Positions 52,943-63,441 of a stretch of DNA of 64,000 nt are shown here, one piece after another. Numbering within the stretch: the first letter of the stretch is position 1; the number at the start of each line of letters is the position of its first letter. The stretch is from Linnemannia hyalina (lineage: Eukaryota > Mortierellomycota > Mortierellomycetes > Mortierellales > Mortierellaceae), in assembly GCA_019671135.1 (NCBI GenBank), contig JAHRHY010000002.1, forward strand, positions 1,798,001-1,862,000, in the 5' to 3' direction. The notes under the pieces were generated by a model that was not told where the DNA came from, did no database searches, and saw only the letters and a list, made by a program, of their open reading frames with translations. The position numbers were made by a program, and so were the translations under genes.

Positions 52943-53704
52943 TTTTTTTTGATAAATACAACACGGATCGGGATCAGAATCCGTCGAACGATTGACAGGA
53001 TCCATCCACTCATTTATTTATTCATTCAACCCATTACGAGGAACACTCCATCAATCTACAGGAGCGATTCAGGACGTAACGGGAGCATTTACGGATCATT
53101 ACAGAACAGGACCTTTACTGTCAGGATTTTTCTCTATTTTCAGGATAATCCAACAAGGACAGGATCCTTTTCTTTTATTTGTGGTCATTTCGTGCGTGTA
53201 TCTGGTCACTAGTGACAAGGTTACAGCAGAGACTGATCATTAATACGAAGTGTAACAGGCGGTTACTTTCGTTGTTATTATTTGGTTACTATTCTACCTT
53301 TTTGTGTTGGAGCTTTCAAGTGCGATCATACATCTGTGTGGTCATTTGAGGTCTTCATATAACACGGTAGCAGAGATTCATTAGAAAACTCACCGTTAGT
53401 TTTGATCAAGGACATTCTTGTTCAAATAAACGCGGGATTCGTCTTTGTTGGCATTTAGGTGTGCCCTCATCCGAATTCATTTGCATCAGAAAACTTTTAG
53501 TTTTTTCTGGGTGTTGTTTTTTATTTTTATTTTGAATCAAGTGGATCACTGAGCAAAAAAGTACTGGAAGTTGACGTTAGTAGTAACAGTATTATTTTTT
53601 CTGGGGTGCAGTCTGGTTGATCATCAGTTTTCAAAAGCTCATTTCGTTTTCTGTTTATTCTGCTTGTCTGTTTGTTTTCTTTTCCTTTAATTGGGTCATA
53701 GAGA

Positions 53705-56700
53705 ATGGCAGCGAATACGGCAAAGAAGAACGAGGACGTTGGCAATAAGGTTGTTGGTGCGTTAGATGCACTTACCTTGACGTCGGGACGAGATGAGGGA
53801 GCAGGCATGGACGTTGATGTTGACATGCAGGAGACTGTTGGCTCTGACTTTATGGATGCCCATGCAGCCAGAGGAAAGATGAAGGAGTATTCGATGCAAC
53901 TGGCGACGTTGACGAGACAGAAGATGCAGTTAGCCGCGCGCATCCAAGGGTTGAGCCAAGAGGAGGGCGACCAGGAGCGACCAAAGTTGGCGGAACTAAC
54001 ACGTCAGATCGCTGAGGCCAAGACCGCGATGAACGAGTGGAATGTCATGCTGGATGACCTAGAGAGTGCTGAGAGGTCCATGGGGAGGACGGCATTCTCT
54101 AGTGTTGTGACCAGAGAGGAGAATGAGGAGTTGGGGGTTAAGAAGGGTGGAAAGATTGACGAGATCAAGTTGTCGAATGAGTTTCCGCGTTACCATCGGT
54201 TGGTCGAGGCTCATCTGCTTCCTGTTCTTGACATCAAGATCCACGGTCCCTTGATTACCAACGTCCGAGAGTTCCTGTACGAATTCCATAGAATAGGAGT
54301 AACAAAGTTCACGACGGGCGGGTTCGATGAGAGATGTTCAAGGTTGTTGTGCTTGGCGAATATGGATCGCAAAGCGTCTGATGCCATGAATGCAGTCTTG
54401 AGTCGTGACCCTGAAGGAAAGTGGCCGTGGGCGAGATGCGAGAAAGTGTTTGTGGAGAGTGCTATGACGCAGACTGAGAGAACAGATGAGGTTGAGAAGG
54501 TGATCAAGATGGGATTAGAACGAGGTGAATCGTACAAGCAGTACTACCATCGGATGAAGAGGTTGATGGATGTGTACCAAGTCAAGGACTTACCCAAGTT
54601 CGCTGATTTGTTATTCTTGCTGCAGAGAGCGGTCGACCCGAGCGTTCTTACGATGATCTTGTTGCAGAAGCGCATTGCAGTCCTTGAGGGGATGCTGGGT
54701 GTGGCACCTGATGAAACAACCTTCGAGTCTTATATGGACAGTTTGCAGCATATGCAGGGACCCGCAGACAGTGATGAGTGGGCACCGGTTATTTTGGAGA
54801 GGAGACGATTGACCGGGGCTGCAGATAACGAAGCAGCGAGACAGGCCCAGAGTTTAAAGGATAAGCTCATCAACCAGCAGAAGAGGGCAGCGGCAGCAGC
54901 AACGCTTGCGACGACAAGTGGAACGCGTGTCGGGGGGACTACTGGTGGTAGCATCAACCAAGTTCCTACAGCGGGTGACAGTTCGGTCCAGAAGGGGAAT
55001 GCTGGATTCGGCGGTCAACGTGGCGCCTTCGGTAATGGTAGTGGTTCTGGTGCGCCTAGAGGTCGAGGAGGTAGTCATGGTCGTGGAGGTTACAAGAGGA
55101 ACTTCAACCGTGGACACCATCCTTATCCTGGCAGAGGAAACAGCAATGGTAAGCTAAACCACACTGTTGAGTATGATGATGCATCTGAAGAAAAAGTTGA
55201 AGTAGATGGTGGTGAGATGTCTGTTGTCGACCAAGATGTCGTTGAGATGAGTAACGAAAATGGTGACGTCACCGAAGTCGAACATGACCGCATGACTAAC
55301 GACGCGTCTTTCATTCTGCATTCCAAACAGGTGGAAACAAGCAGTGAGATGCAACAAACTGATGTACATGAACTGGAGGAGCAGTCGCACAGTTTAACAG
55401 AAGTAGTCATAGTGAATGAAACAACAACTGACGAGAAGAATGTCAGTGACATCAACCCACGGAGTGAAACAGTGAAGAAGAGAAAGAAGAAAAAGAAGAA
55501 TGCAAAGGGTATTGCGAAAATCGAATTGAAGAGCAAACTGCGTGGTGAATCCGGTTTGGGTATGAGAGTTCATGTAGGTCCATTGCCGATGCATCCTCTC
55601 GACGGGGGGGAAGGTAGCGGTGATGCTAAAGTGGCTGTCGACCAAGCAAAGGTGAAGTATGGAGCTATGGGCATTGTTAAAGAAGGAAGAGATAATGCAC
55701 CGGCCGAGTACAACATCGAGGATGTAGTAGACGACGAGTACCTAAGGGCCTTCGAAAGATTTTCAATTAGTGATAACCCAGTGTCAGACGCATGTGATGG
55801 TTACCCATTATTCTCCTTTGGAGAGAAGGACTTTGAGTTAGTACACAAGCACTATGGTTCAAGTAAACGAAAACATCAGCCGGATAATCGACTGTTTGTT
55901 CCTGTTTATCTTAATCAAGAGCGACATCTTGCACTCATTGATACTGGTGCCACACATTCATTTATTAGTGCAGCTGTAGTCAAAAAGTATTCTATTCCGG
56001 TTAAACCAATGGAAGGATACATTGAATTAGCTGACTCGTCTGTCATTAAACGCGTTGGAGAAACGGAAAACGTAGAGATTGTCTGTGGACAGAATGTGCT
56101 TAGCGCGCCATATGAGGTTATTGAACAGAGTCATGCAGTTACCATTGGCATGGATCTCTTTCACCGCTATGGATTCAATATCGTTGGACTACCCGATGCA
56201 GATGAGTCGTCTGGACGGATGCCAGCGCCAGTTGAAGACGAAAAGCCCACGCTGATACCTCTCACGATTCCAGAACGAGAAAAGACGCAGGAATTTATTG
56301 CGGAAAAGGACGCGTTCATGAAGAGTATAGAAGAGTCGCTGAGGTTAAACGCCAAGATTCCAAATACAAGTCATTGTACTATACCTGAAATGAAGGTGTA
56401 TTTGCCAGTCCCTGATGACGTTATCCTCTACCGCAGACCTAAAGTATTTGCTGCATCGCAAATGCCGGTTCTTGATGAAGCAATCCAGAATTGGCTGAAG
56501 GATGATGTAATTACATTAGCACCTGCAGGTAATGCACACAACAACACATTAACGCTAGCGGCTAAGAAAGATGCTAACGGAAACAAGACTCTCTACCGAG
56601 TGTGCTTGGATCCGCGGCCCTTAAACGCGCACCTACCCGATGATAATTTTCCGGTACCACTTATATCAGACATCATGCAATTTGCTGGAGGCAATGCAGT

Positions 56701-59311
56701 GTTCTCGACTGTGGACCTAAAGCAGGCGTATCATCGATTACCAATCCATGAAGAAGATCAGCCGTTGACGGCATTTATGCATAACGGGATTCAATATATG
56801 TTCAAGAAGGCTCCTTTTGGATTGAAGCCCTTGTCCAGTTTGTTTCAGCGTGGCATGAGCCGAATCCTTGGGGATTTGAAATTTGTCAGAAATTTTATCG
56901 ATGACATTCTTCTCGCATCAAAGAACAGAAGCGATCATGCGATTCAGATGATAGAGTTGGTTAAACGGCTAACTGATGCCAAGCTTATTATTAACCTTGA
57001 CAAGTGCAAGTTCTACAGTACGCAGGTGGCGTTGCTGGGCTTCATTGTGGATCTTGATGGAAAAAGAATTGATCCCAATAAATTGGTGAATATCAATGAT
57101 TGGAAACCCCCAACTACGGGTAAGCAGGTTCAATCTTATATGGGGACTTTTAATTTTTTCCGCGATCACGTACCCATTATAGCTACCATTAGCGCTCCGC
57201 TAGATGCTATGCGTAATGTGGTGGGTCCATTTACGTTGAATGCTGCTCAGTTGAAGAGCTTTGAGGCACTAAAGAATTTGTTGGTCTTATCGCCCATAAT
57301 TTGCTGGGTGGATTTCAATTTGCCGTTATATGTTGCTACAGATGCATCTAACGTTGGAATTGGAGCAATTTTATATCAGCTGCCGGAAGGCGAGGCGAAT
57401 CCCAAAAACATTAGATATATTTCTTTTGTTGCGCGCTCATTGCAACCCAGTGAACGACGCTATAGTACAACTCAGAAGGAGTTATTGGCAATTGTGTTTG
57501 CACTGAAGAAGTTGCATTACTATTTGTGGGGCCGTCACTTTACGCTTTTCACGGATCATCGCGCTCTTACTTTTATGCATACGCAGAAGGATATGAACTC
57601 GATGCTCACCGCATGGCAGGAGACTATTTTGGATTACACGTTTAAGGTTGTTTATCGACCTGGCGTTCTGAACGTTTTACCAGACGCTTTGTCTCGCCAG
57701 TTTCCTCAAGAGTTGTGGACAGCCCGCATTCAAGGATCTGCTCCGAGCAAAATTTATGGTTATGTTCACTTAATCCAGGACGCCGACACTCAACGTGTGA
57801 CGGTAGCTGTCTCAGAGAGAAGAGGAGTGTTAGTCGACGCACATGCGCTTGGTCACATTGGGACCAATGCCATGGTCAAGCATATTCATTCGTTGCAAAA
57901 GACGTGGCCTAATCTGGCCAAGGATTGCTTGGAGTATGTTCAGCGTTGCCAAGAATGCCAGCGAGTCAACATCGCACGCAAGGGATACCACCCTCTGACG
58001 GCCATTCATGCTCAGTTACCAGGTGAACATATGGCGGTTGATTTGACCGGTCCATTCCCTGTGGAGAGCGATGGAAACCTATTCCTACTCATTTTGGTTG
58101 ATGTTTGTACAAGGTTCGTCTTCTTGGAACCCATACCTGACAAGAAGGGGATGACCATTGCAAAAGTTTTGTTCAAAATCTTCACCACTATTGGTTTTCC
58201 ACGTATCCTCCAATCTGACAATGGCAGAGAATTCGTTAACGAGGCGGTGCAAGTGATGACTACCACTATGGGAGTGCAACATAGGTTACTCACCCCTTAT
58301 CACCCTCGCGGAAACGGAGTCGCCGAAAATCATGTGAAAACAGCATGCACTATCATTCGCAAAGAGGTTCAAGACCATAAACAAGCATGGGCGAAACATG
58401 TTCCTATGGCACAGCTAGCTATGAACACCAGAATTGTGGCTCTACACAATTCGTCCCCATTCTCTTTGTTTTTTGCGCGGCGTTATAATGGTATTAGCAA
58501 TTTTTCGGACACGACAGAGAAGTTATCATCCCAGGAGGAGCTCTTAAAGCGGCTTGAGTACATGACCAAGACCGTCTTTCCAGCGATTGACACTAAGACC
58601 CGTGAAACTCAACGTCGAATGATTGAGCGTTTCAATAGAACAGTACTGCACAGTGAATTCCCTGATGGAGCAAAGGTTATGTCTTTGGACCCGATCTTGG
58701 GCGACAAGCTTTCGCCTAGGTATGAAGGCCCTTATATTGTAGTCAGACGAACAACTGGTGGATCCTATGTGTTGAAGGATGCCACAGGAGAAGAGTTAGG
58801 TCGTAAATTTGCGCCGTCGCAGCTAAAGCTTGTGCTCGACGATTTTGAAGCAACTGACACATACGTAGTAGAAAAAGTTCTCAACCACAGGCATGGACCT
58901 AGGGGGGGGATGGAATACCGCGTAAAATGGAAAGGGTACAAAGAGGAAACCTGGGAGCCTCAAGAGAATTTTATTGAGAGAAAGTGTATCACAGACTACT
59001 GGAAGACTAAAAACCTACCAGGATCGCAATCTCTAACGCAGCCTCGTCAAACGGCCGCGACTCTCGGGACTAAGGGTCAAGAGCAGGAGCTCAATCCATC
59101 GCAACGTAAAGGTGCTACTAAAACATCAAAGAACATATCCAATGGTGATGCTCTTAATAAGGGTACATGCAAGCGTGCAAACCCCGACGAAGAAGAAGAT
59201 CAATTGGTCGATCGACGCAGGTCTAAACGACTGCGAAGAAATAATGCTAATGGCGAGAAGATGAGTATTGAGCTTAGGACGATTCGCGGGCGTATGCCTG
59301 ATCGTCATTAG
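53705..59311 (+). CDS. Element C gag-pol polyprotein, copy 2 (1,868 aa)
   Basis: ATG at 53705 (MAANTAKKNEDVGNKVV). Same domain order and length as copy 1: Gag with an RGG-type block but no CCHC knuckle, DTGA protease, FIDD RT, RNase H, HHCC and DDE integrase, chromodomain and a basic C-terminal tail. One frame without frameshift or stop, so Gag and Pol must be separated by the protease or by other means. Both copies appear competent for full translation, and either could be the source of the other. Confidence 0.94.
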   Translation: MAANTAKKNEDVGNKVVGALDALTLTSGRDEGAGMDVDVDMQETVGSDFMDAHAARGKMKEYSMQLATLTRQKMQLAARIQGLSQEEGDQERPKLAELTRQIAEAKTAMNEWNVMLDDLESAERSMGRTAFSSVVTREENEELGVKKGGKIDEIKLSNEFPRYHRLVEAHLLPVLDIKIHGPLITNVREFLYEFHRIGVTKFTTGGFDERCSRLLCLANMDRKASDAMNAVLSRDPEGKWPWARCEKVFVESAMTQTERTDEVEKVIKMGLERGESYKQYYHRMKRLMDVYQVKDLPKFADLLFLLQRAVDPSVLTMILLQKRIAVLEGMLGVAPDETTFESYMDSLQHMQGPADSDEWAPVILERRRLTGAADNEAARQAQSLKDKLINQQKRAAAAATLATTSGTRVGGTTGGSINQVPTAGDSSVQKGNAGFGGQRGAFGNGSGSGAPRGRGGSHGRGGYKRNFNRGHHPYPGRGNSNGKLNHTVEYDDASEEKVEVDGGEMSVVDQDVVEMSNENGDVTEVEHDRMTNDASFILHSKQVETSSEMQQTDVHELEEQSHSLTEVVIVNETTTDEKNVSDINPRSETVKKRKKKKKNAKGIAKIELKSKLRGESGLGMRVHVGPLPMHPLDGGEGSGDAKVAVDQAKVKYGAMGIVKEGRDNAPAEYNIEDVVDDEYLRAFERFSISDNPVSDACDGYPLFSFGEKDFELVHKHYGSSKRKHQPDNRLFVPVYLNQERHLALIDTGATHSFISAAVVKKYSIPVKPMEGYIELADSSVIKRVGETENVEIVCGQNVLSAPYEVIEQSHAVTIGMDLFHRYGFNIVGLPDADESSGRMPAPVEDEKPTLIPLTIPEREKTQEFIAEKDAFMKSIEESLRLNAKIPNTSHCTIPEMKVYLPVPDDVILYRRPKVFAASQMPVLDEAIQNWLKDDVITLAPAGNAHNNTLTLAAKKDANGNKTLYRVCLDPRPLNAHLPDDNFPVPLISDIMQFAGGNAVFSTVDLKQAYHRLPIHEEDQPLTAFMHNGIQYMFKKAPFGLKPLSSLFQRGMSRILGDLKFVRNFIDDILLASKNRSDHAIQMIELVKRLTDAKLIINLDKCKFYSTQVALLGFIVDLDGKRIDPNKLVNINDWKPPTTGKQVQSYMGTFNFFRDHVPIIATISAPLDAMRNVVGPFTLNAAQLKSFEALKNLLVLSPIICWVDFNLPLYVATDASNVGIGAILYQLPEGEANPKNIRYISFVARSLQPSERRYSTTQKELLAIVFALKKLHYYLWGRHFTLFTDHRALTFMHTQKDMNSMLTAWQETILDYTFKVVYRPGVLNVLPDALSRQFPQELWTARIQGSAPSKIYGYVHLIQDADTQRVTVAVSERRGVLVDAHALGHIGTNAMVKHIHSLQKTWPNLAKDCLEYVQRCQECQRVNIARKGYHPLTAIHAQLPGEHMAVDLTGPFPVESDGNLFLLILVDVCTRFVFLEPIPDKKGMTIAKVLFKIFTTIGFPRILQSDNGREFVNEAVQVMTTTMGVQHRLLTPYHPRGNGVAENHVKTACTIIRKEVQDHKQAWAKHVPMAQLAMNTRIVALHNSSPFSLFFARRYNGISNFSDTTEKLSSQEELLKRLEYMTKTVFPAIDTKTRETQRRMIERFNRTVLHSEFPDGAKVMSLDPILGDKLSPRYEGPYIVVRRTTGGSYVLKDATGEELGRKFAPSQLKLVLDDFEATDTYVVEKVLNHRHGPRGGMEYRVKWKGYKEETWEPQENFIERKCITDYWKTKNLPGSQSLTQPRQTAATLGTKGQEQELNPSQRKGATKTSKNISNGDALNKGTCKRANPDEEEDQLVDRRRSKRLRRNNANGEKMSIELRTIRGRMPDRH

Positions 59312-59622
59312 CATGCATCATCAGTGCATCCGATGAATAATGCAGTAGGGGTTTTTCCGCTTCCCCTACAATCACGTTCGAGGTTTTCCCTCTTGGGGTT
59401 TCCCCTCGCAAGGATTTTTAAACGATTTTTTGCCTTGAGTGAACAATTGATGTCATGTGAGGATTGTTGATCCTCAACCTGTCTGCAAGGTTTTTATTCA
59501 GATTTTTTCCTGGCAGAACAGTAAAATAATGCACAGAGTCCAAGTGATTCTTAGACACAAACGAGCAGAGCATATATGCGTTTTTAAGCAGACGGCTTTC
59601 AGCCTTTCCCATGGGAGGGGAT

Positions 59623-59791
59623 TGTCGCATATTTGCCTGTCTCGGGGGTGTCAGCTAATGTAATTAGGCTAGAGACAGTAATTTAGTCATATGACCAGAC
59701 ACCGACATAAATGGAGGTGTCTGGGCTGTTAACAAAGATCCCTCTCTTGTCTTATCAATTCGATTGTGCGTGACTAGCGTAAAAATTTTCA
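59623..59791 (+). repeat. 3' LTR of element C copy 2
   Basis: Identical by eye to the 5' LTR. Confidence 0.95.
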
Positions 59792-59903
59792 AGTATGTTG
59801 TATTGGCGGTACCAAGTAAAGAGCTATAGATTTGCTATCTAAGGCCCTTTTATACTCGTTAGGGCGAAGTCACAAGAGCAAGCTCTTGTCTCGTGACACT
59901 ACC

Positions 59904-62900
59904 CTTTAAAGAGCTACGACCTCCTCCTTGGCAAACCTTGGCTCACACAAACCAACCCTCTCATCAACTGGCGAACCAACAACCTCCGCATCCGCTACAA
60001 CGACATCGACATAGACTGGGACTGTACCGGCTTTCAGTCATCTTCCATCAGCACTCGCACTCGCGGCCTTCTCCTCTCCCACATCCACTTCTACACAGAG
60101 GCAACAACCCCCGGCAGCGAAATATACCTTGCCCTCATTCGTTCCAACGACAAAGACAACGACAAAGACAACAACAACAATAACGACAATGACAATGACC
60201 AGCCCACCTCTAACCAACAACTGCCCTCGATCACTCCCATCACACCACGACCACCTCCCTCTCTTCCCCCTGACATCCACTCCATTGTTCACGACGAGTT
60301 CCCCGACGTTTCTCCCTCTTCACTTCCTTCTGGTCTACCTCCGGACCGTGGAGATGCCATGCGCATCGAAACGGACCCGAGCGCTGACCCTCCTTTCAAG
60401 CCCGCTATTCGTTTGTCTATTGCAGAGTTGGACGAATTGAAGAAGCAACTTGATGAGTTACTCTCTAAAAAACTCATCAAGCCCAGCACTTCTCCCTACG
60501 GCGCCCCAGTGCTCTTTGTCAAGAAGGCCGACGGTTCTCTACGTATGTGTGTTGACTATCGTGGTCTCAACCGCATTACAAGAAAGAACCGCCATCCCTT
60601 ACCTAGAATTGATGAGTTGATCGACCGTTTTCGGGGCGCAAAGTACTTTACCAAGTTGGACTTAATCTCGGGGTATCATCAACAACGCATCTATGAGCCT
60701 CACACTCATAAGACTGCCTTCCGTTGTCGATACGGGCACTTTGAGTTCAACGTCGTCCCCTTTGGCCTCACCAACGCCCCAGCCTCCTTCTCCAACATGA
60801 TGCTCAAGGTCCTTGATCCCGTCCTTGACAAGTGGGTGGTCGTCTATCTTGACGATATTCTGATATACTCCAAGACCAAGGCCGAACATCTCCGTCATAT
60901 TCGCAGTGTTCTCTCTCTCCTCCGCCAGCACGGTCTCTATGCAAAGTTGAGCAAGTGCTCCTTTATGCAAGAAGAGACTGAGTTCCTCGGTCATGTCATT
61001 ACCAAGGATGGTTTACACACCAATGCCGGTCTTGTTCGCGCCATTCGAGAGTGGCCTCGCCCAACAAAACAAAAGGACGTTCAACAGTTCATTGGGTTAG
61101 CTCAGTTCTACCAGCAGTATATCCACAATTTTGCTGACATCGCTCTTCCCCTCACGTCTCTACTAGGTGAAGGTCGCCAGTTTGTCTGGGATGATGCCAC
61201 CGAGTCCGCTTTTCGTGCACTCAAGGATGCCATCAGCTCTGCCCCAGTATTACGCATCTTTGACCCAGACCTACCCTCGATCGTCGAGACCGATGCATCG
61301 GGTTATGCTGTTGGCGCGGTCCTCTTCCAGATAGACGCTGATGGGTTTGCACGACCCGTGGCCTTCACCTCGCGAAAGATGAATTCTGCAGAACGGAATT
61401 ACCCAACTCATGAGCAAGAGCTCCTCGCTGTGGTCCACGCACTCAAGACCTGGCGGTATTACCTTGACGGCTCCCATTTTATTGTGTATACCGATCATGA
61501 TACGCTCCGTCATTTCCCCACGCAACCCAAGCTCACTCGAAGACAAGCACGTTGGATGGAGCTTCTACAAGAGTATGACTTTGATTTCAAGTTCAAGCGT
61601 GGCGCTGACAATGTCGTTCCTGATGCCCTCTCTCGGCGTCCGGACCACCGCGTACCAAACCCCCCACCCCTCTCAGTCAATGCACTTGACCTTCAAGCGG
61701 ACACAGGTTTGAGGCAGCGCCTGATCGAAGGGTATCAAAACGATCCTCGTCTTGGCTCTATCTATCAAAGCTGCCTCCGAGGCAAGTCACCATCCCTTTA
61801 CTCATTGTATAATGGCTTATTGTATGTTGAGCGGCATGGTGATACCCTACTCTGCATACCAAAGTTCTCTGACCTACGCCTTCTTCTTCTTCATGATGTT
61901 CATGATGCTGCCATTGCTGGCCACCTGGGGTTCGATAAAACGTACACTACCTTACGCCGCCTGGCCTACTGGCCCAAGATGTCTGTTGATGTCCGTAACT
62001 ACGTGGCTTCTTGCTCAAGCTGCCAGCGAAACAAGGCTGTTCGTCGCCTTCCTGCCGGTCTGCTCCATCCCTTGGAAGTTCCTGAGCAGCGCTGGGATAC
62101 CGTTACCATGGATTTTGTCGTCAAGTTACCTATGACCGCCCGAAAGCACGATGCCATTACCGTCTTTGTAGACAAGGTCTCAAAACAAGTGCACTTCGCC
62201 CCAAGTCGCACCACAGACACCGCCACCGATGTTGCCAATTGTTTCTTCTCCAACATCTTTCGCCTCCATGGTCTCCCCCTCACCATCGTCTCCGACAGAG
62301 ATACAAAATTCACCAGCACTTTTTGGCGTCGACTACAGGAACGCTTAGGCACCAAGCTTGCCATGTCCTCCTCCTTCCACCCACAGACGGACGGCCAGTC
62401 GGAAAGGGCCATTCAAACCCTCAAGACCATGCTGCGCGCCCTGGTGAATCACAAACAAGACGACTGGGACCTGTACCTACCTGCCGCCGAGTTCGCATAC
62501 AACAATGCGGTCCACTCGTCCACAGGCGTCTCGCCATTTTTTCTGAACCATGGTTTCCATCCTCGAGTACCGGCCTCTCTCCTCGGACCCACGGGTGTCT
62601 CTGACCCTGCTTCCTTGTCGGACTTTGACTCGTTTGTCTATGCTCAGCAATCAGCCCTCGCTACTGCCCGCGATAGTCTCCTTACCGCACAAGCCGTACA
62701 GACCAAGCATGCCGATGCTCACCGTCGTTCCCACTCTTACCAAGTCGGCGATCAAGTCCTTCTTAGCACCGAGAACATCACAACAGCCTACGACTCCAGC
62801 CGACCAGCCTCCTCCCTTCAGGCCCGTTACTTTGGTCCCTTCACCCTGCTGGCACAACGTTCGCCGGTCTCCTTCCAGGTCGAGCTTCCTCCCACCATGC

Positions 62901-63217
62901 GCATTCATGATGTGTTCCATGTCGACCGCCTCAAACCATACCTCCCCTCCCCGGAGTCGTTGGGCCGTCGGGTAGCACCTCCACCCGACCCCGAAATTGT
63001 TGATGGAGAAATTGAGTACGAGGTTGAAGCCATCTTGGACCACCGCACAAAGCGCCGCAAGATCGAGTTTCTTGTCAAATGGCTCGGATACGATGCAGCC
63101 AAGGACTCCACCTGGGTTCCCTTCAAGGACATGGCCAATAGTCCGGATATTCTTCGCACATACTGTCAAACACACGATCTGCTTTATTTATTAGGGGAAG
63201 GTGTCACAGTATCATAA
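59904..63217 (+). CDS. Element F pol, second part (RT, RNase H, integrase, chromodomain)
   Basis: It continues the frame as PLKSYDLLLGKPWL. Then an Asp/Asn-rich stretch (60150-60200), RT with VDYRGLNRITRKN and VVYLDDILIYS, RNase H VETDASGYAVGAVLF and YTDHDTLRHF, integrase HDVHDAAIAGHLGF...CSSCQRNK with WDTVTMDFVVKLP, SDRDTKFTS and HPQTDGQSERAIQ, and chromodomain YEVEAILDHRTKRRKIEFLV. The stop TAA is inside the 3' LTR. No in-frame stop was found, so F looked complete before B arrived. Confidence 0.92.
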
Positions 63218-63441
63218 TCTGTTGTGACCCTAGATCATTAGCGTCATCTAACCACTGTCTCATCTAACCACATTAACACCTAATTACATCCCCATCTAAC
63301 CACATCACCACCTCACCACATCACCACCATCCTGGAGCCCATAGCCTAGCACACATAAATACCCTGGCTCCCCTGTACAATAAACACCATCCGTTTCTGC
63401 CTCCTGCTCTTGTCTATCACCCTTCTTCTGTTGCTATTACA
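63202..63441 (+). repeat. 3' LTR of element F
   Basis: 240 bp, identical by eye to 45067-45306. Confidence 0.95.

Larger units (their letters stand above)
52774..59791 (+). mobile_element. Element C, copy 2 (7,018 bp, intact) inserted in the 5' LTR of B
   Basis: LTRs 52774-52942 and 59623-59791 (169 bp, identical by eye). Duplication AGTAT. Opposite orientation to copy 1. Leader 52943-53704, gag-pol 53705-59311, then a 311-bp tail ending in the purine tract gggaggggat. Confidence 0.96.
47255..59898 (-). mobile_element. Gypsy element B (about 5.6 kb without insert), inserted in F and holding element C
   Basis: LTRs: 47255-47451 (3' LTR) and 52679-52773 plus 59797-59898 (5' LTR, split by C); both 197 bp and identical by eye once C is removed. 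Duplication CTACC. Purine tract 47452-47465. gag and pol are open. The less decayed relative of B'. Confidence 0.93.
52679..59898 (-). repeat. 5' LTR of element B, split by element C
   Basis: The halves are 52679-52773 (95 bp) and 59797-59898 (102 bp). The AGTAT at 52769-52773 is duplicated at 59792-59796 around element C. The joined LTR equals 47255-47451. Confidence 0.93.
45067..63441 (+). mobile_element. Gypsy element F (5.7 kb without insert), holding element B
   Basis: LTRs are 45067-45306 and 63202-63441 (240 bp, identical by eye). Primer-binding site TGGTAGCAAAAG at 45307. gag, frameshift signal and pol are present; pol is split by B at 47254/59904 with duplication CTACC (47250-47254, 59899-59903), and the join is in frame. 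A purine tract (ttaggggaagg) precedes the 3' LTR. The 5' flank (gtccg, in E integrase) and the 3' flank (ttatc) do not match. Confidence 0.93.
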
